From contig DASRDB010000018.1 in NCBI GenBank assembly GCA_035652815.1, forward strand, positions 88,356 through 152,355: a stretch of 64,000 nucleotides of DNA, read 5' to 3'. Position numbers and translations under genes: made by a program. This DNA comes from DASRDB01 sp035652815. GTDB lineage: Bacteria > Chloroflexota > Ktedonobacteria > Ktedonobacterales > Ktedonobacteraceae. Under the pieces are notes generated by a model. That model did no database searches. It saw nothing but the letters and a program-made list of their open reading frames with translations, and was not told the DNA's origin. Shown in pieces: positions 17,311-25,395 of the stretch (positions are counted from its first letter, which is position 1; each line of letters starts with the position of its first letter).

Positions 17311-18120
17311 TCACGCCGTTGGTTCCACCAGCGCCCAGCCGTTTTCGCCAATGCGCTCTACCAATCCCTCTTTTTCGAGTTTGAGCAGCGTGGCCTGAAC
17401 CGTCCATTCAGCAATGGGATGCAATTGCGGATTCACATCCGTGTAGATGCGCGGGACGATCTCGGGGATGGTTACGCCGCGTGGCAATACTTCCAGGGCC
17501 TGCAAGAGCTGCTGCTCGCGCAACTGGCGATGGGTGATATACTCGGCGATTTTCGCCTGCGCGTCGGAGATGTTTGGTCCATGTCCGGGCACGATTTCGG
17601 CAATTTCCAGCTGCTGCAAGCGCTGCAAGGATTGCATGTAATCCAGCATATCGCCATCGGGCGGCGCTATGACATTGGTGGTGATGCCGGAGATCATATC
17701 GCCTGCGAAGAGAATACGCTGCTTCTCAAGGTAATAGCACAGGTGATCGAAGCGATGCCCGGGCGTATGAACGGCGCGCAGCACATCATCCCCCGCCGGA
17801 AAGGTTGCGCCATCTGCGACCTCTTCATCCGCGATAGGTACGCCCTCGCGGCTATAGGCATAAATTGGTACGCGCAGCCGCTCGCGCAGTGCCCCGGCTC
17901 CGCCAATATGATCGGGATGCCCATGTGTGATAAAAATGCGCCGGATGCCACCACGCTGCTCTCCCGCCTGTATCAGGGCATTCAAATAGTCCTCTTCATC
18001 CACAGCAGGGTCGATGACATACGCGCCACCGTCATTGCCATTAAGAATAATGGTATTGGTACCCGGCCCGGTCATGATCGAAGGATTAGGGGCCAGGAGA
18101 ATTGTATAGGATTGTGACAT
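17311..18120 (-). CDS. MBL-fold metallo-hydrolase with C-terminal winged helix (LACTB2-like)
   Basis: A 269-residue protein with the metallo-beta-lactamase motif THGHPDH (65-71), further ligands in HTPGHRFDH and GHG near VPGHGPN, and a C-terminal winged-helix-like tail (EWTVQATLLKLEKEGLVERIG). That order matches LACTB2-type hydrolases, some of which are RNA endonucleases. I take the ATG at 18120 since GAGGT lies nine bases upstream; the longer frame runs into a family C palindrome. The substrate is not known. Confidence 0.88.
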   Translation of the reverse strand: MSQSYTILLAPNPSIMTGPGTNTIILNGNDGGAYVIDPAVDEEDYLNALIQAGEQRGGIRRIFITHGHPDHIGGAGALRERLRVPIYAYSREGVPIADEEVADGATFPAGDDVLRAVHTPGHRFDHLCYYLEKQRILFAGDMISGITTNVIAPPDGDMLDYMQSLQRLQQLEIAEIVPGHGPNISDAQAKIAEYITHRQLREQQLLQALEVLPRGVTIPEIVPRIYTDVNPQLHPIAEWTVQATLLKLEKEGLVERIGENGWALVEPTA

Positions 18121-18150
18121 GGTATTTACCTCATTTGCCGCGTTACATAG

Positions 18151-18236
18151 AGAGAACGGAAGCCACCCGCAAGGGGATGGCTCTACAGGGAGAACACAGT
18201 GTAGAGCCATCCCCTTGCGGGTGGCTTTCGTTCTCT
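18151..18236. repeat. Palindromic repeat, family C, copy 2
   Basis: Arms of about 36 bases beginning AGAGAACGGAAGCCACCCGC with a matching complement enclose a 12-base loop. It lies upstream of the metallo-hydrolase. Confidence 0.88.
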
Positions 18237-18317
18237 GTGTCTTCCGGCCTCACGTTTCTCCCACGTCGATTGTACAAATGTGATCCGCACCTCGCGGGCG
18301 ATTCCAAAGTTCGGCAT

Positions 18318-19136
18318 TCACGATTTTCGCATGTGTTCGGGAACTTCCCAGGTGTTGTCGCTCTCTTCGGGCAGGTAGACGCGAGCCGTTCCGTCCTCAT
18401 TCTGTACCAGTACGGGTTGTCGCACCGGGACATGCCGGGTCGCGCAGGCCGCCAGGGCATCTTGAACGCTTCTGAAAGCCGCGAGGTCATGTAACTGATG
18501 AATGGTAGCAAAGACGAGCGGAAATTCGCCCCGCTCGGAACGCGCCAGCGCCTCGGCGGGCGAGATCCAGATGCCCTCGCTGGTCTCCAAATGATCATGC
18601 GCTGCCTCCTGCTCGAGTGGCGCGGTCGTCACAAAGAAATGCGTATCGAAGCGTTTGGGCATGCCCTCGGGCGTGATCCAGTGAGCAAAGTATCCGAGCA
18701 GGTCGGTAGCCAGCATCAGTCGTTCGGCATGCGTCATCTCGACCAGCGAGCCTTTGCGCTCGTTAAAGGCTTTGCGATAGGCCTCGAAACGCGGCGTATC
18801 CTCGGCGGTTATCACAAGGGGCGTTCCATCGCGATAGGCGAGCAGGACACCGGCCTCCTCGAAGAGTTCGCGAATGGCAGCCGCTCGCACACCTTTCCCC
18901 AGCACAGTGCGGCCCTCCGGGTCGGCAGGCGTCAGAGCTACCGGCGCACAGACGCCCTCGGCCAGCTCGGCGGCAAAATCGTCTTTCGTCACAGAGCCGC
19001 CTGGAAATACATACACGTCGGGCATGAAATCGCTCTGAATGACGCGGCGCACCATAAATACTTCAAGTCCCTCTCCCGAGGGCAAATCGCGCAGCAACAT
19101 CACCGCCGAGGCAACGCGAGGCTGTGTAGTCGTCAT
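18318..19136 (-). CDS. Nudix hydrolase (NUDT19-like)
   Basis: A 272-residue hydrolase for nucleoside-diphosphate-linked substrates, possibly CoA esters. The core of the Nudix box is RELFEEAGV, preceded by GKGVRAAAI, so the Glu that usually begins the box is replaced. The large insertion between box and C-terminus and the opening AVMLLRD-type strand resemble the NUDT19/CoA diphosphatase branch. The ATG at 19136 is favoured because GGAG lies upstream; an ATG at 19151 is also possible. It is divergent from the kinase-like gene. Confidence 0.85.
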   Translation of the reverse strand: MTTTQPRVASAVMLLRDLPSGEGLEVFMVRRVIQSDFMPDVYVFPGGSVTKDDFAAELAEGVCAPVALTPADPEGRTVLGKGVRAAAIRELFEEAGVLLAYRDGTPLVITAEDTPRFEAYRKAFNERKGSLVEMTHAERLMLATDLLGYFAHWITPEGMPKRFDTHFFVTTAPLEQEAAHDHLETSEGIWISPAEALARSERGEFPLVFATIHQLHDLAAFRSVQDALAACATRHVPVRQPVLVQNEDGTARVYLPEESDNTWEVPEHMRKS

Positions 19137-19290
19137 TTTCTCGTTCTCCATTCTACGAAACGGCCTGTCTTGTTGTATTGTATATTATAAGCACATTGTA
19201 GGGGCGGGAGTGGGGTGATGGCGGGGTGTGGGCGCTTGCGCCGCCCTTATGCTGAGAACAAACGAACGGATCAAAGAAAGGGGCAGGCCG

Positions 19291-20055
19291 ATGGCAGCGC
19301 AGCAAGAAATGCGAGTAATCACCATTTCGCGACAGTATGGCAGCGGCGGCGGCGAAATCGCAGTCCGGGTGGCAAAACGCCTTTCATGGCAACTGGTCGA
19401 TCATGAAATAGTGGCGCAGGTGGCGCGCAGGCTGGGCATTACAGAAGAAGAGGCTTCCATACACGATGAGCGCGTGGAAGGCTTCATCGCGCGCGCCTTA
19501 AACGCCCTGCAAATCGCAGTTCCCGTTGTTCCCCTCTCGCCAACAACCTCGCCCGCACAGGAAGAACGAGTCTATCACGAGGCCTTGCGGCAGGTGGTCG
19601 AGACAGCCGCCAACGCGGGAAATGTGGTGATCGTTGGGCGAGCCGGGCAGTCCTTCCTGGCTCAGCGGCGTGATGTCCTGCATGTCCGCGTGGTGGCTCC
19701 GCTCCAACAGCGCATTGCTTACGTGGCACAGCGCGAAGGCCTGGACGAGGCAACGGCCCAGGCGCGTATCGCGACCAAAGACCGCGACCGCGCTCGTTAC
19801 CTGCAAACCCAGCATCATCTCAACGTTAATGACCCGCTCCTGTACGACTTGATTATCAATACACACGTGATTGATCTGGAGGGTGCAGTTGATTTGATCC
19901 TGCTCGCGCTGGAACGCAAAGGCCGCATGCTTGGCGTGCCAACCGGCCAACTGGGAGCCGTGACCGGCCTGCCTCGCTATCCCGGTCGGCCAGGTGATTT
20001 GCGACCGCCAACCAGCAATCAGCCATCAGGGCCGCTGCCTGAAACCGGCCAATAA
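19291..20055 (+). CDS. Cytidylate kinase-like P-loop protein
   Basis: A 254-residue protein beginning MAAQQEMRVITISRQYGSGG. The glycine-rich QYGSGGGEIA loop binds phosphate as in cytidylate-kinase-like family proteins, and an Arg-rich lid region KDRDRARYLQTQH follows. The C-terminal 30 residues are Pro/Gly-rich and probably disordered. GAAAGGGG lies 10 bases before the ATG. An FAH-family gene follows 29 bases later on the same strand. The family is clear but the phosphate acceptor is not. Confidence 0.85.
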   Translation: MAAQQEMRVITISRQYGSGGGEIAVRVAKRLSWQLVDHEIVAQVARRLGITEEEASIHDERVEGFIARALNALQIAVPVVPLSPTTSPAQEERVYHEALRQVVETAANAGNVVIVGRAGQSFLAQRRDVLHVRVVAPLQQRIAYVAQREGLDEATAQARIATKDRDRARYLQTQHHLNVNDPLLYDLIINTHVIDLEGAVDLILLALERKGRMLGVPTGQLGAVTGLPRYPGRPGDLRPPTSNQPSGPLPETGQ

Positions 20056-20084
20056 CTCTATTTTGTACTGAAGGAGACCTTTGA

Positions 20085-21026
20085 ATGAAACTTGCCAGCT
20101 TTTCTACCGAGAACTTACCCAGAGTCCGGGTGGGACTTGTGCAGGGCGATGAAATAGTAGATATCGACCTCGCGGCGCGTGCCTTGCAAGTCAGGCCATT
20201 CGAGCAAATGCTCGACCTCATCGCGCATTATGACGACGAGGGCAAAGCAACACTCGATGCCATTATGCAAAAAGCAGGACAAAGACGCTTCTCTGAGGTA
20301 CGTACCTTTAGCGAGATAGGGGCTGTTCATAAGCTGAACGAAGTACAACTGGCCGCGCCCATTCCGCGCCCGGCAAAAAATGTCATGTGTCTCGGCCTGA
20401 ATTATGCTGAACACGCTAAAGAATCCGCTCAGGCCCGCGGCCGCGAGGCAACGCAGCTTGAAGCTCCCCTCTTTTTTACTAAAGCGCCAACGACCGTGAA
20501 CGGCCCCTACAGCCCGCTCGTCATCGATCCATCGGTCTCCACACAGATCGACTGGGAGGCCGAACTGGCGGTGATTATTGGCAGAGGCGGCAAAAATATT
20601 CGCGAAGCGGACTCGCTGGATCACGTGTTTGGCTACACCGTTCTCAACGATGTCTCAGCACGCGACTTGCAGGCCCTGCACAAGCAATTTTTCAAAGGGA
20701 AAAGTATCGACGGCTACTGCCCGATGGGTCCCTGGATTGTTACGGCGGACGAGATTCCTGATCCACAAAATCTCAAGCTGTGTCTGCGCGTCAACGGCGC
20801 GACTAAGCAGGATGATACCACCGGCAACATGATCTTCTCTGTGCGCACCATTATCTCCGTGCTTTCCCAGGGCATGACGTTGGAGCCGGGAGATATCATC
20901 GCCACTGGCACACCGAGCGGAGTTGGTTTCGCGCGCAAGCCGCCCGAGTTTTTGAAGCCCGGCGATGTCATGGAGACGGAAATTGAGGGTATCGGTATCA
21001 TGAAAAATCCAGTGATTGGCGTTTGA
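20085..21026 (+). CDS. Fumarylacetoacetate hydrolase family protein
   Basis: A 313-residue protein with an N-terminal FAH_N-like region and the FAH catalytic domain. Visible family signs are MCLGLNYAEHAKES, IDWEAELAVIIGRGG with the acidic metal ligands, GYTVLNDVSARDLQ, and TGTPSGVGFARKPPEFLKPGD. Members act as acylpyruvases, hydratases or decarboxylases in aromatic degradation. AAGGAGA precedes the ATG by eight bases. It follows the cytidylate-kinase-like gene. The two-domain VOC protein downstream could belong to the same catabolic theme, but that is an inference. Confidence 0.92.
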   Translation: MKLASFSTENLPRVRVGLVQGDEIVDIDLAARALQVRPFEQMLDLIAHYDDEGKATLDAIMQKAGQRRFSEVRTFSEIGAVHKLNEVQLAAPIPRPAKNVMCLGLNYAEHAKESAQARGREATQLEAPLFFTKAPTTVNGPYSPLVIDPSVSTQIDWEAELAVIIGRGGKNIREADSLDHVFGYTVLNDVSARDLQALHKQFFKGKSIDGYCPMGPWIVTADEIPDPQNLKLCLRVNGATKQDDTTGNMIFSVRTIISVLSQGMTLEPGDIIATGTPSGVGFARKPPEFLKPGDVMETEIEGIGIMKNPVIGV

Positions 21027-21050
21027 TATTACAAACTTGTACTCGTCGGC

Positions 21051-21120
21051 TGTCATGTTGAGCGCAGCGAAGCATCCGTGTGTGGCCGATAGGGGATGCT
21101 TCGCTGCGCTCAGCATGACA
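21051..21120. repeat. Palindromic repeat, family B variant
   Basis: TGTCATGTTGAGCGCAGCGA pairs with the complementary right arm ending CAGCATGACA. Here GCATC replaces the GGATC seen in other copies. Confidence 0.85.
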
Positions 21121-21181
21121 GCCTGGCACTCATAACAAAGCATGACAGACTAGCACTCATAACAAATAAGGAACATAGCAT

Positions 21182-21745
21182 ATGCTGGCGTATATTTTCT
21201 GGCACCGGCGCGCCCCCCACGTTGATAAAACAACTTACCAGCACTACCTGCAAGATTTTCACGAGGTATTGCTGACGCAGCAACCGGCAGGCTTCCACTA
21301 TTCAACGGTCTTCGAGCTGAGCCAGGCTCCCTGGCTGCCAGGTGGCGAGGAAGCATACGAGGACTGGTATGTCCTCGAAAACTCCGCCGCCCTGGATGTC
21401 ATCAACGAGATTGCGGTCACCGGGCCGTGTAAGGCTCCGCATAATCGCGCCGCGCAGGGAGCGGCGGTAGGTGCCGGTGGGTTATACCGGCTATACGACG
21501 GGGAAACAAAGCTGGCAACAGCGCGCATTGCCCTTTGCTTCGCGAAACCGGCAGGCATGAGCTACGAAACCCTCTATGCCCTGCTGCAATCGATAGTTGA
21601 TATGCCGCAGGTTAGCCTGTGGCGCAGGCAGATGGTACTCGGTCCCGCGCCCGAATTTCGCCTGCATAGCCCGCAACCCTTAACCCTGCCGGAGCCGCTT
21701 CACCCTGTGCAGATCGAACTCACACAGGTGTGGCCCAAAGCATAG
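21182..21745 (+). CDS. Unknown 187-residue protein
   Basis: I do not recognise this protein. It begins MLAYIFWHRRAPHVDKTTYQ, is soluble, and contains two similar units that each start with a strand and a YxxL helix (HYLQDFHEVL and YETLYALLQSIV). This could be a tandem ferredoxin-like (EthD/dimeric alpha-beta barrel) arrangement. AAGGAAC lies eight bases upstream of the ATG. It lies between the FAH-family gene and the cupin gene, all on the plus strand. No catalytic motif is evident. Confidence 0.75.
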   Translation: MLAYIFWHRRAPHVDKTTYQHYLQDFHEVLLTQQPAGFHYSTVFELSQAPWLPGGEEAYEDWYVLENSAALDVINEIAVTGPCKAPHNRAAQGAAVGAGGLYRLYDGETKLATARIALCFAKPAGMSYETLYALLQSIVDMPQVSLWRRQMVLGPAPEFRLHSPQPLTLPEPLHPVQIELTQVWPKA

Positions 21746-21790
21746 AAAGCAAGTTTCTACTACTTTGTCAAGCTATAGAGAAGCCCTTTG

Positions 21791-21823
21791 CTTGTCATGC
21801 TGAGCGCAGCGAAGCATGACAAG
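21791..21823. repeat. Truncated family B palindrome
   Basis: CTTGTCATGCTGAGCGCAGC is followed directly by GAAGCATGACAAG, so the inner part of the palindrome is deleted and only the outer stem remains. Confidence 0.75.
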
Positions 21824-21883
21824 CAGACGGCCCAATGAAGTTTGACAAAGTACTAAGTACCAGGCTGAAAGGAACACACAACG

Positions 21884-22213
21884 ATGGAAGCATTTGAAAT
21901 TGCCTCACTGCTGCGGCAACAGGAGCAATCCCGGCACGACTATCTCGAATTTCTGCGCGTTCCCGCCCTCAGCGTCGGCCTGTACATGCTGGAAGCGGGC
22001 GCAACCGACGAGCAGCAGCCTCACACGGAGGACGAGATTTACTACGTGTTGAGCGGGCGGGCCATTATACAGGTCGGCTCTGAAAACCGCGAAGTGCAGG
22101 CAGGTTCGCTGATCTATGTGAAAGCCAGGGACGAGCATCGCTTCCATACGATCACAGAGGACTTGCGCGTGCTGGTCATCTTCGCTCCCGCTGAATATAC
22201 CAACAAGGAATAA
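21884..22213 (+). CDS. Small cupin-domain protein
   Basis: A 109-residue single-domain cupin. The first cupin motif is visible as HTEDEIYYVLSGRAIIQVG (residues 47-65), and the second contains DEHRFHTI. The spread of His and Glu residues fits metal binding, with the last ligand in the DEHRFH segment. GAAAGGAAC lies 10 bases before the ATG. Small cupins of this kind act as isomerases, dioxygenases or ligand sensors. The neighbouring FAH and VOC genes hint at aromatic or small-acid catabolism. Confidence 0.88.
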   Translation: MEAFEIASLLRQQEQSRHDYLEFLRVPALSVGLYMLEAGATDEQQPHTEDEIYYVLSGRAIIQVGSENREVQAGSLIYVKARDEHRFHTITEDLRVLVIFAPAEYTNKE

Positions 22214-22217
22214 AACA

Positions 22218-22270
22218 GTTCAACAGAACAGGCGCGGGATTGTGGCAATCCCGCGCCTGTTCTGTTGAAC
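22218..22270. terminator. Bidirectional terminator between cupin and VOC genes
   Basis: A perfect 25-bp stem beginning GTTCAACAGAACAGGCGCGG with a 3-base loop fills the gap between two convergent stop codons, with AAAA on its left flank. Confidence 0.88.
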
Positions 22271-23233
22271 TTATACTCTCACTTCGTCGCGAACCCAGGA
22301 GGGCATGAGACCCCAGAGGTTGAGCGCGGTGGTGCGCGAATGCCACAGGCGCGGCGGTGTGGTGACATCGCGGTCAAAGTACTGTTGGAGTTCCGCCGAG
22401 AGTTCGATGTGCAGGCCCTCGGGGTCCGCAAAGCGGATGAAGAGGTCGTTGCCTGCGCCATGTCGCCCAGGCCCCCAAAGGATCGGTTTTTGCAGGCGGC
22501 TCAGGTAATCGGCCCAGGTGAGCAGTTCCGCTCCGTTAGGAATGCTGAAGCCGATATGATCGATATCCTGCTTGCCCTGCATCAAGATCAGCGTGTGATG
22601 ATCGGTATTGCAGCGCAGCCAGGCCGATTCACGCAGCAGCCAGTCGGAAATGTCAAAGCCGAGCGCCTCGGTATAAAACTCGACCATCGTTTCCATGTGG
22701 ATGGTGCGCAGGGCTATATGCTGGAGCGCGTGCGGGTGCAGGCGGGTGCGATGCGTATCGCCAGGAGGCAGCACAAGCGCGTCATCGGGCGTGACCGAGA
22801 TTTCGATGGGGTTGCCATCGGGGTCGGCAAACCAGAGCGTATCACCCAGTTCTGGATTACCGTCGCGAGGCTGAAGCGCAAGATTTACGCCCGCCGCCTT
22901 CAGCCTTGCCGCCAGTGCCGCCAGTTCGGCATCGTTATCGACCTCGAAGGCGATATGATGCAGGCGCGATTGCTGCGCAGGCGTCCTGCCATTGCCCCCG
23001 CCCGGGCGCGTATCGGTGAACAGGCTGAGGCAATGAAATTCGTCGCCCAGGGCGAGGAAGGTATTGGCCTCCTCAAACTCAACATCCGAATCATTAGAAT
23101 TGATCTCGGTGGCGCGCAAGACAAAGCCCATCGCCTGACGGTAAAAGCGCGTCTGAGCCGCGACATCCGTCGTCCATAGCCCCACGTGCGCCAGTCGCTT
23201 CACTCGAACTTTTTGTATCTGCTGCTCGCTCAT
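22271..23233 (-). CDS. Two-domain VOC protein (extradiol dioxygenase-like)
   Basis: A 320-residue protein with two VOC modules. The first begins RLAHVGLWTTDVAAQTRFYR and the second LQHIALRTIHMETMVEFYTE. Metal-ligand candidates are His residues at the second module start and mid-module, with Glu in HIELSAE. This arrangement is that of type I extradiol ring-cleavage dioxygenases such as catechol 2,3-dioxygenase. The ATG at 23233 has GAGGAG eight bases upstream. The FAH and cupin genes nearby would fit a ring-cleavage pathway, though the genes lie on opposite strands. Confidence 0.88.
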   Translation of the reverse strand: MSEQQIQKVRVKRLAHVGLWTTDVAAQTRFYRQAMGFVLRATEINSNDSDVEFEEANTFLALGDEFHCLSLFTDTRPGGGNGRTPAQQSRLHHIAFEVDNDAELAALAARLKAAGVNLALQPRDGNPELGDTLWFADPDGNPIEISVTPDDALVLPPGDTHRTRLHPHALQHIALRTIHMETMVEFYTEALGFDISDWLLRESAWLRCNTDHHTLILMQGKQDIDHIGFSIPNGAELLTWADYLSRLQKPILWGPGRHGAGNDLFIRFADPEGLHIELSAELQQYFDRDVTTPPRLWHSRTTALNLWGLMPSWVRDEVRV

Positions 23234-23406
23234 ATGTGTCTCCTCTCCCCGGGTTGACATCATCACAGAAAGAGGGCGCGAGAACTCGGCCCTCTCGAAA
23301 ACATGTATCCACTTGTGTTAAGTTGTATCTTACATAGGGAGAGATAGTAGGGTCAATGGAATAGCCCAAAGGTCATAGAACTTATGAATAAAGCCGGAAG
23401 TTGGGG

Positions 23407-23485
23407 GAACGAAAGCCACCCGCAAGGGGCTGGCTCTACAATATCATCGCCCCTGTAGAGCCAGCCCCTTGCGGGCGGCTTTCGG
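23407..23485. repeat. Palindromic repeat, family C, copy 3
   Basis: Arms beginning GAACGAAAGCCACCCGCAAG and the near-complementary right arm enclose a 17-base loop. Confidence 0.87.
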
Positions 23486-23518
23486 CTGCTTCTACTGGGC
23501 GGCTTTCATCTGCCATAT

Positions 23519-24109
23519 TTAAAAGCGATGCATTGCTTTCTGCTCCCGCTCCTTCCACCAGTTCAAGGTCATGGCAGCGGTGTCTCCCGTTTGCTCATCA
23601 GGTGTCGCCAGGAAGTGTTCGACATCCGTTTGTGAGAGATCGACAGTATCCAGGACGCGCACCAGGGGCGGCTCGGCTGGCAGAGGGGTATCGGGCACAA
23701 GCAGCTTCGTAGCGATACCCGGCAGGCTTCTCATCTCTTGCAACAATTGTGATCCGACGATATTGCTGTGTACGGCCTCGGTCGCGACAAAGAGGGGCAG
23801 CATCAGCAGAACAATAAATAAGACCAGCGAGCAGAACAACGGATACCAGACATGCGCGCTCAAGGCGGTGATGATGCTAACGGTCAGCAGCAGAGAGAGC
23901 GCGACCAGCATGATCGGATTGCGTATTTGCAGCAGATCAAGCAGATAAATACTGCGACGGTGCCGGACAAGCAGTTTCCGGCGGCGCTGTGCGGCTTTGC
24001 CGGTCGCCACGCGGCGCGTATCAGCAGGCCAGAGCGCCCGGCTCACTCTGACAGCATGTGTTTTAATCGACAGCCATTGCTTTTCTTGCAAATCATTCCG
24101 GTTGACCAT
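23519..24109 (-). CDS. Small membrane protein of unknown function
   Basis: A 196-residue protein with a basic N-terminal 60 residues, two adjacent hydrophobic helices (about 66-87 and 91-108) and an acidic C-terminal domain ending in WWKEREQKAMHRF. The topology suggests both ends are cytoplasmic. AGAAGG precedes the ATG. The structured RNA candidate ends just upstream on the same strand and could be its leader. I do not recognise the family. Confidence 0.75.
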   Translation of the reverse strand: MVNRNDLQEKQWLSIKTHAVRVSRALWPADTRRVATGKAAQRRRKLLVRHRRSIYLLDLLQIRNPIMLVALSLLLTVSIITALSAHVWYPLFCSLVLFIVLLMLPLFVATEAVHSNIVGSQLLQEMRSLPGIATKLLVPDTPLPAEPPLVRVLDTVDLSQTDVEHFLATPDEQTGDTAAMTLNWWKEREQKAMHRF

Positions 24110-24122
24110 AACCTTCTATCCT

Positions 24123-24560
24123 CTAAAAACGTCCTCTCGCGACACTGAAGTGCCGGCATACAGTAGCCGCACTCCAGCGCTCAGCGTGGAACACAACACC
24201 ACATCCACAACATCTCCCACCACTGTGTATACCTTTTCTCCACACGTCGAGCGAAGTTCCCCCAGGGTTATCGCACCCCACCACCCGCGTATACACAGCC
24301 GTCAGCCCAACGTCTCCACACTCACCACCCAACCGACGGGACACTCTGCCTGACAAACAGTGTGTCCAGCCTGTGTTCGCACACCAGCACTTCACTATCG
24401 CGAAAGGGAAACGCTCCCGCTACTTCGGCAAGAGCATGCCGTCGTAGCCAGACGGAGGTTACAGGTATACTTCCAGCGGCTCATACGCTTTCGCCGGAAG
24501 CTGGCTAACAGAAAGGAGTTCGAAAATTAGCTCCTTTCAGGAGTCTGTCCCTCACCACAT
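24123..24560 (-). ncRNA. Candidate large structured RNA, unidentified class
   Basis: This 440-base stretch has no plausible gene but is packed with complementary segments. A 10-bp pairing joins 24223-24232 and 24289-24298 (CTGTGTATAC). Local hairpins lie at 24149-24173, 24339-24367, 24421-24446 and 24511-24538. On the minus strand the loops include GNRA tetraloops (GTGT-GCGA-ACAC and GC-GAAA-GC), and that strand is G-rich, so I place the RNA there. It lacks the conserved blocks of RNase P RNA, tmRNA and SRP RNA. It could be an independent RNA or a long leader of the downstream membrane protein gene. Confidence 0.5.
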
Positions 24561-24576
24561 TTCCCAACCGATAACT

Positions 24577-24598
24577 GTATGACAGATCATTGTCATAC
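24577..24598. promoter_or_regulatory. Operator-like dyad upstream of the structured RNA
   Basis: GTATGACA and TGTCATAC form 8-bp arms around a 6-base centre. The dyad lies just 5' of the RNA candidate on the minus strand, and a TACAAT box lies about 10 bases further upstream. Confidence 0.45.
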
Positions 24599-24781
24599 CT
24601 TTATTGTAGTAAGGCTGAGGTTGGTTCTGGTTATGAACGCATGGAGGTTGAGTTAAGAAACGCTTTTCTGCACTACTAACTTCTTAACCTTTTATCGATT
24701 CATTTGTCCTTTTCTATGTCATATATAGACAAACGACGTTCTAGCATCTTTATGCCGTGATGCAATCCCGAAGGCCCATTT

Positions 24782-24990
24782 TGTAGGGACGCGATGAAGG
24801 TGAACAAGCAAGATCGGCCATTGTTACCGCTCAGACGAACCACCTCCACTATCATGTCATCGTGAGCGCAGCGAAGGAACTCCGGTCGTGGCACGCGAGA
24901 AGGCCCGGCATACAGATCCTTCGCTGCGCTCACGATGACATCAAAACGTTGCCGATGCTGGTCGTGAAAAACCATATTCGCGTCCCTACA
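24782..24990. repeat. Nested repeat: family B inside family A arms
   Basis: The outer ends are TGTAGGGACGCGATGAA (24782) and TTCGCGTCCCTACA (ending 24990). Between them lies a full family B palindrome at 24854-24941 with arms ATGTCATCGTGAGCGCAGCG and its complement. No gene is supported in 24599-25018. Confidence 0.82.
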
Positions 24991-25018
24991 GGATTGCATC
25001 CATCCGTTATGTGACGTA

Positions 25019-25369
25019 TTAATCCCTGTCAAGGCGTTCGACCTCGACCCGTATCCGGTTGCCCTGTAAGGCATTGGACGTAGGGGTATAAGCGGGCGGG
25101 TCCCATTCAAAGGCGACCTTCTGGCGTTTGACGGGCATATCGGCCAGCAGCTTATCCCAGCGTCCCTCGCGCGCCATGCTCACCTGCATATGCTGCTCGT
25201 CGATTTCCAGGCGCTGCGAGATGGCTTTAATCAGGTCAGCTTTAATCAATTCCAGTAGTTCGGGATTTACTTTGAGACGGTCATGCACCAGCGCGACCTT
25301 CAAGCGCTCCTTCGCAACCTCGCCGGGAGTCGGTTTCTTGCGACCTGTCATAAACTCAAACACACCCAT
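25019..25369 (-). CDS. minE: Cell division topological specificity factor MinE
   Basis: A 116-residue MinE. It stimulates the MinD ATPase and drives pole-to-pole oscillation or restricts MinCD to the poles. The N-terminal anti-MinCD region contains AKERLKVALVHDR (20-32), followed by the beta-strand dimerisation domain with IKADLIKAISQRL. The C-terminal 25 residues after the core are an extension. GGAGG lies eight bases upstream of the ATG. It is the last gene of minC-minD-minE, 26 bases after minD. Confidence 0.95.
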   Translation of the reverse strand: MGVFEFMTGRKKPTPGEVAKERLKVALVHDRLKVNPELLELIKADLIKAISQRLEIDEQHMQVSMAREGRWDKLLADMPVKRQKVAFEWDPPAYTPTSNALQGNRIRVEVERLDRD

Positions 25370-25395
25370 TTGGATTGCCTCCTTCTCCAGGATGG

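Noticed and set aside
22265..23179. Long plus-strand frame opposite the two-domain VOC gene
   Set aside because: Its composition is Arg/Gln-rich, it begins inside the terminator stem, and the opposite strand encodes a recognised family.
24123..24395. 90-codon minus-strand frame within the structured RNA candidate
   Set aside because: It is Cys/Gly/Arg-rich without a recognised pattern or ribosome binding site, and is better explained by G-rich structured RNA.
24123..24560. RNase P RNA, tmRNA or SRP RNA as identity of the structured region
   Set aside because: The GAGGAAAGTCC block of RNase P, the tRNA-like ends of tmRNA and the GGAA-loop helix of SRP RNA are all absent on both strands.
24700..25110. 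Minus-strand frame before minE
   Set aside because: It runs through the nested A/B repeat and overlaps minE in another frame.
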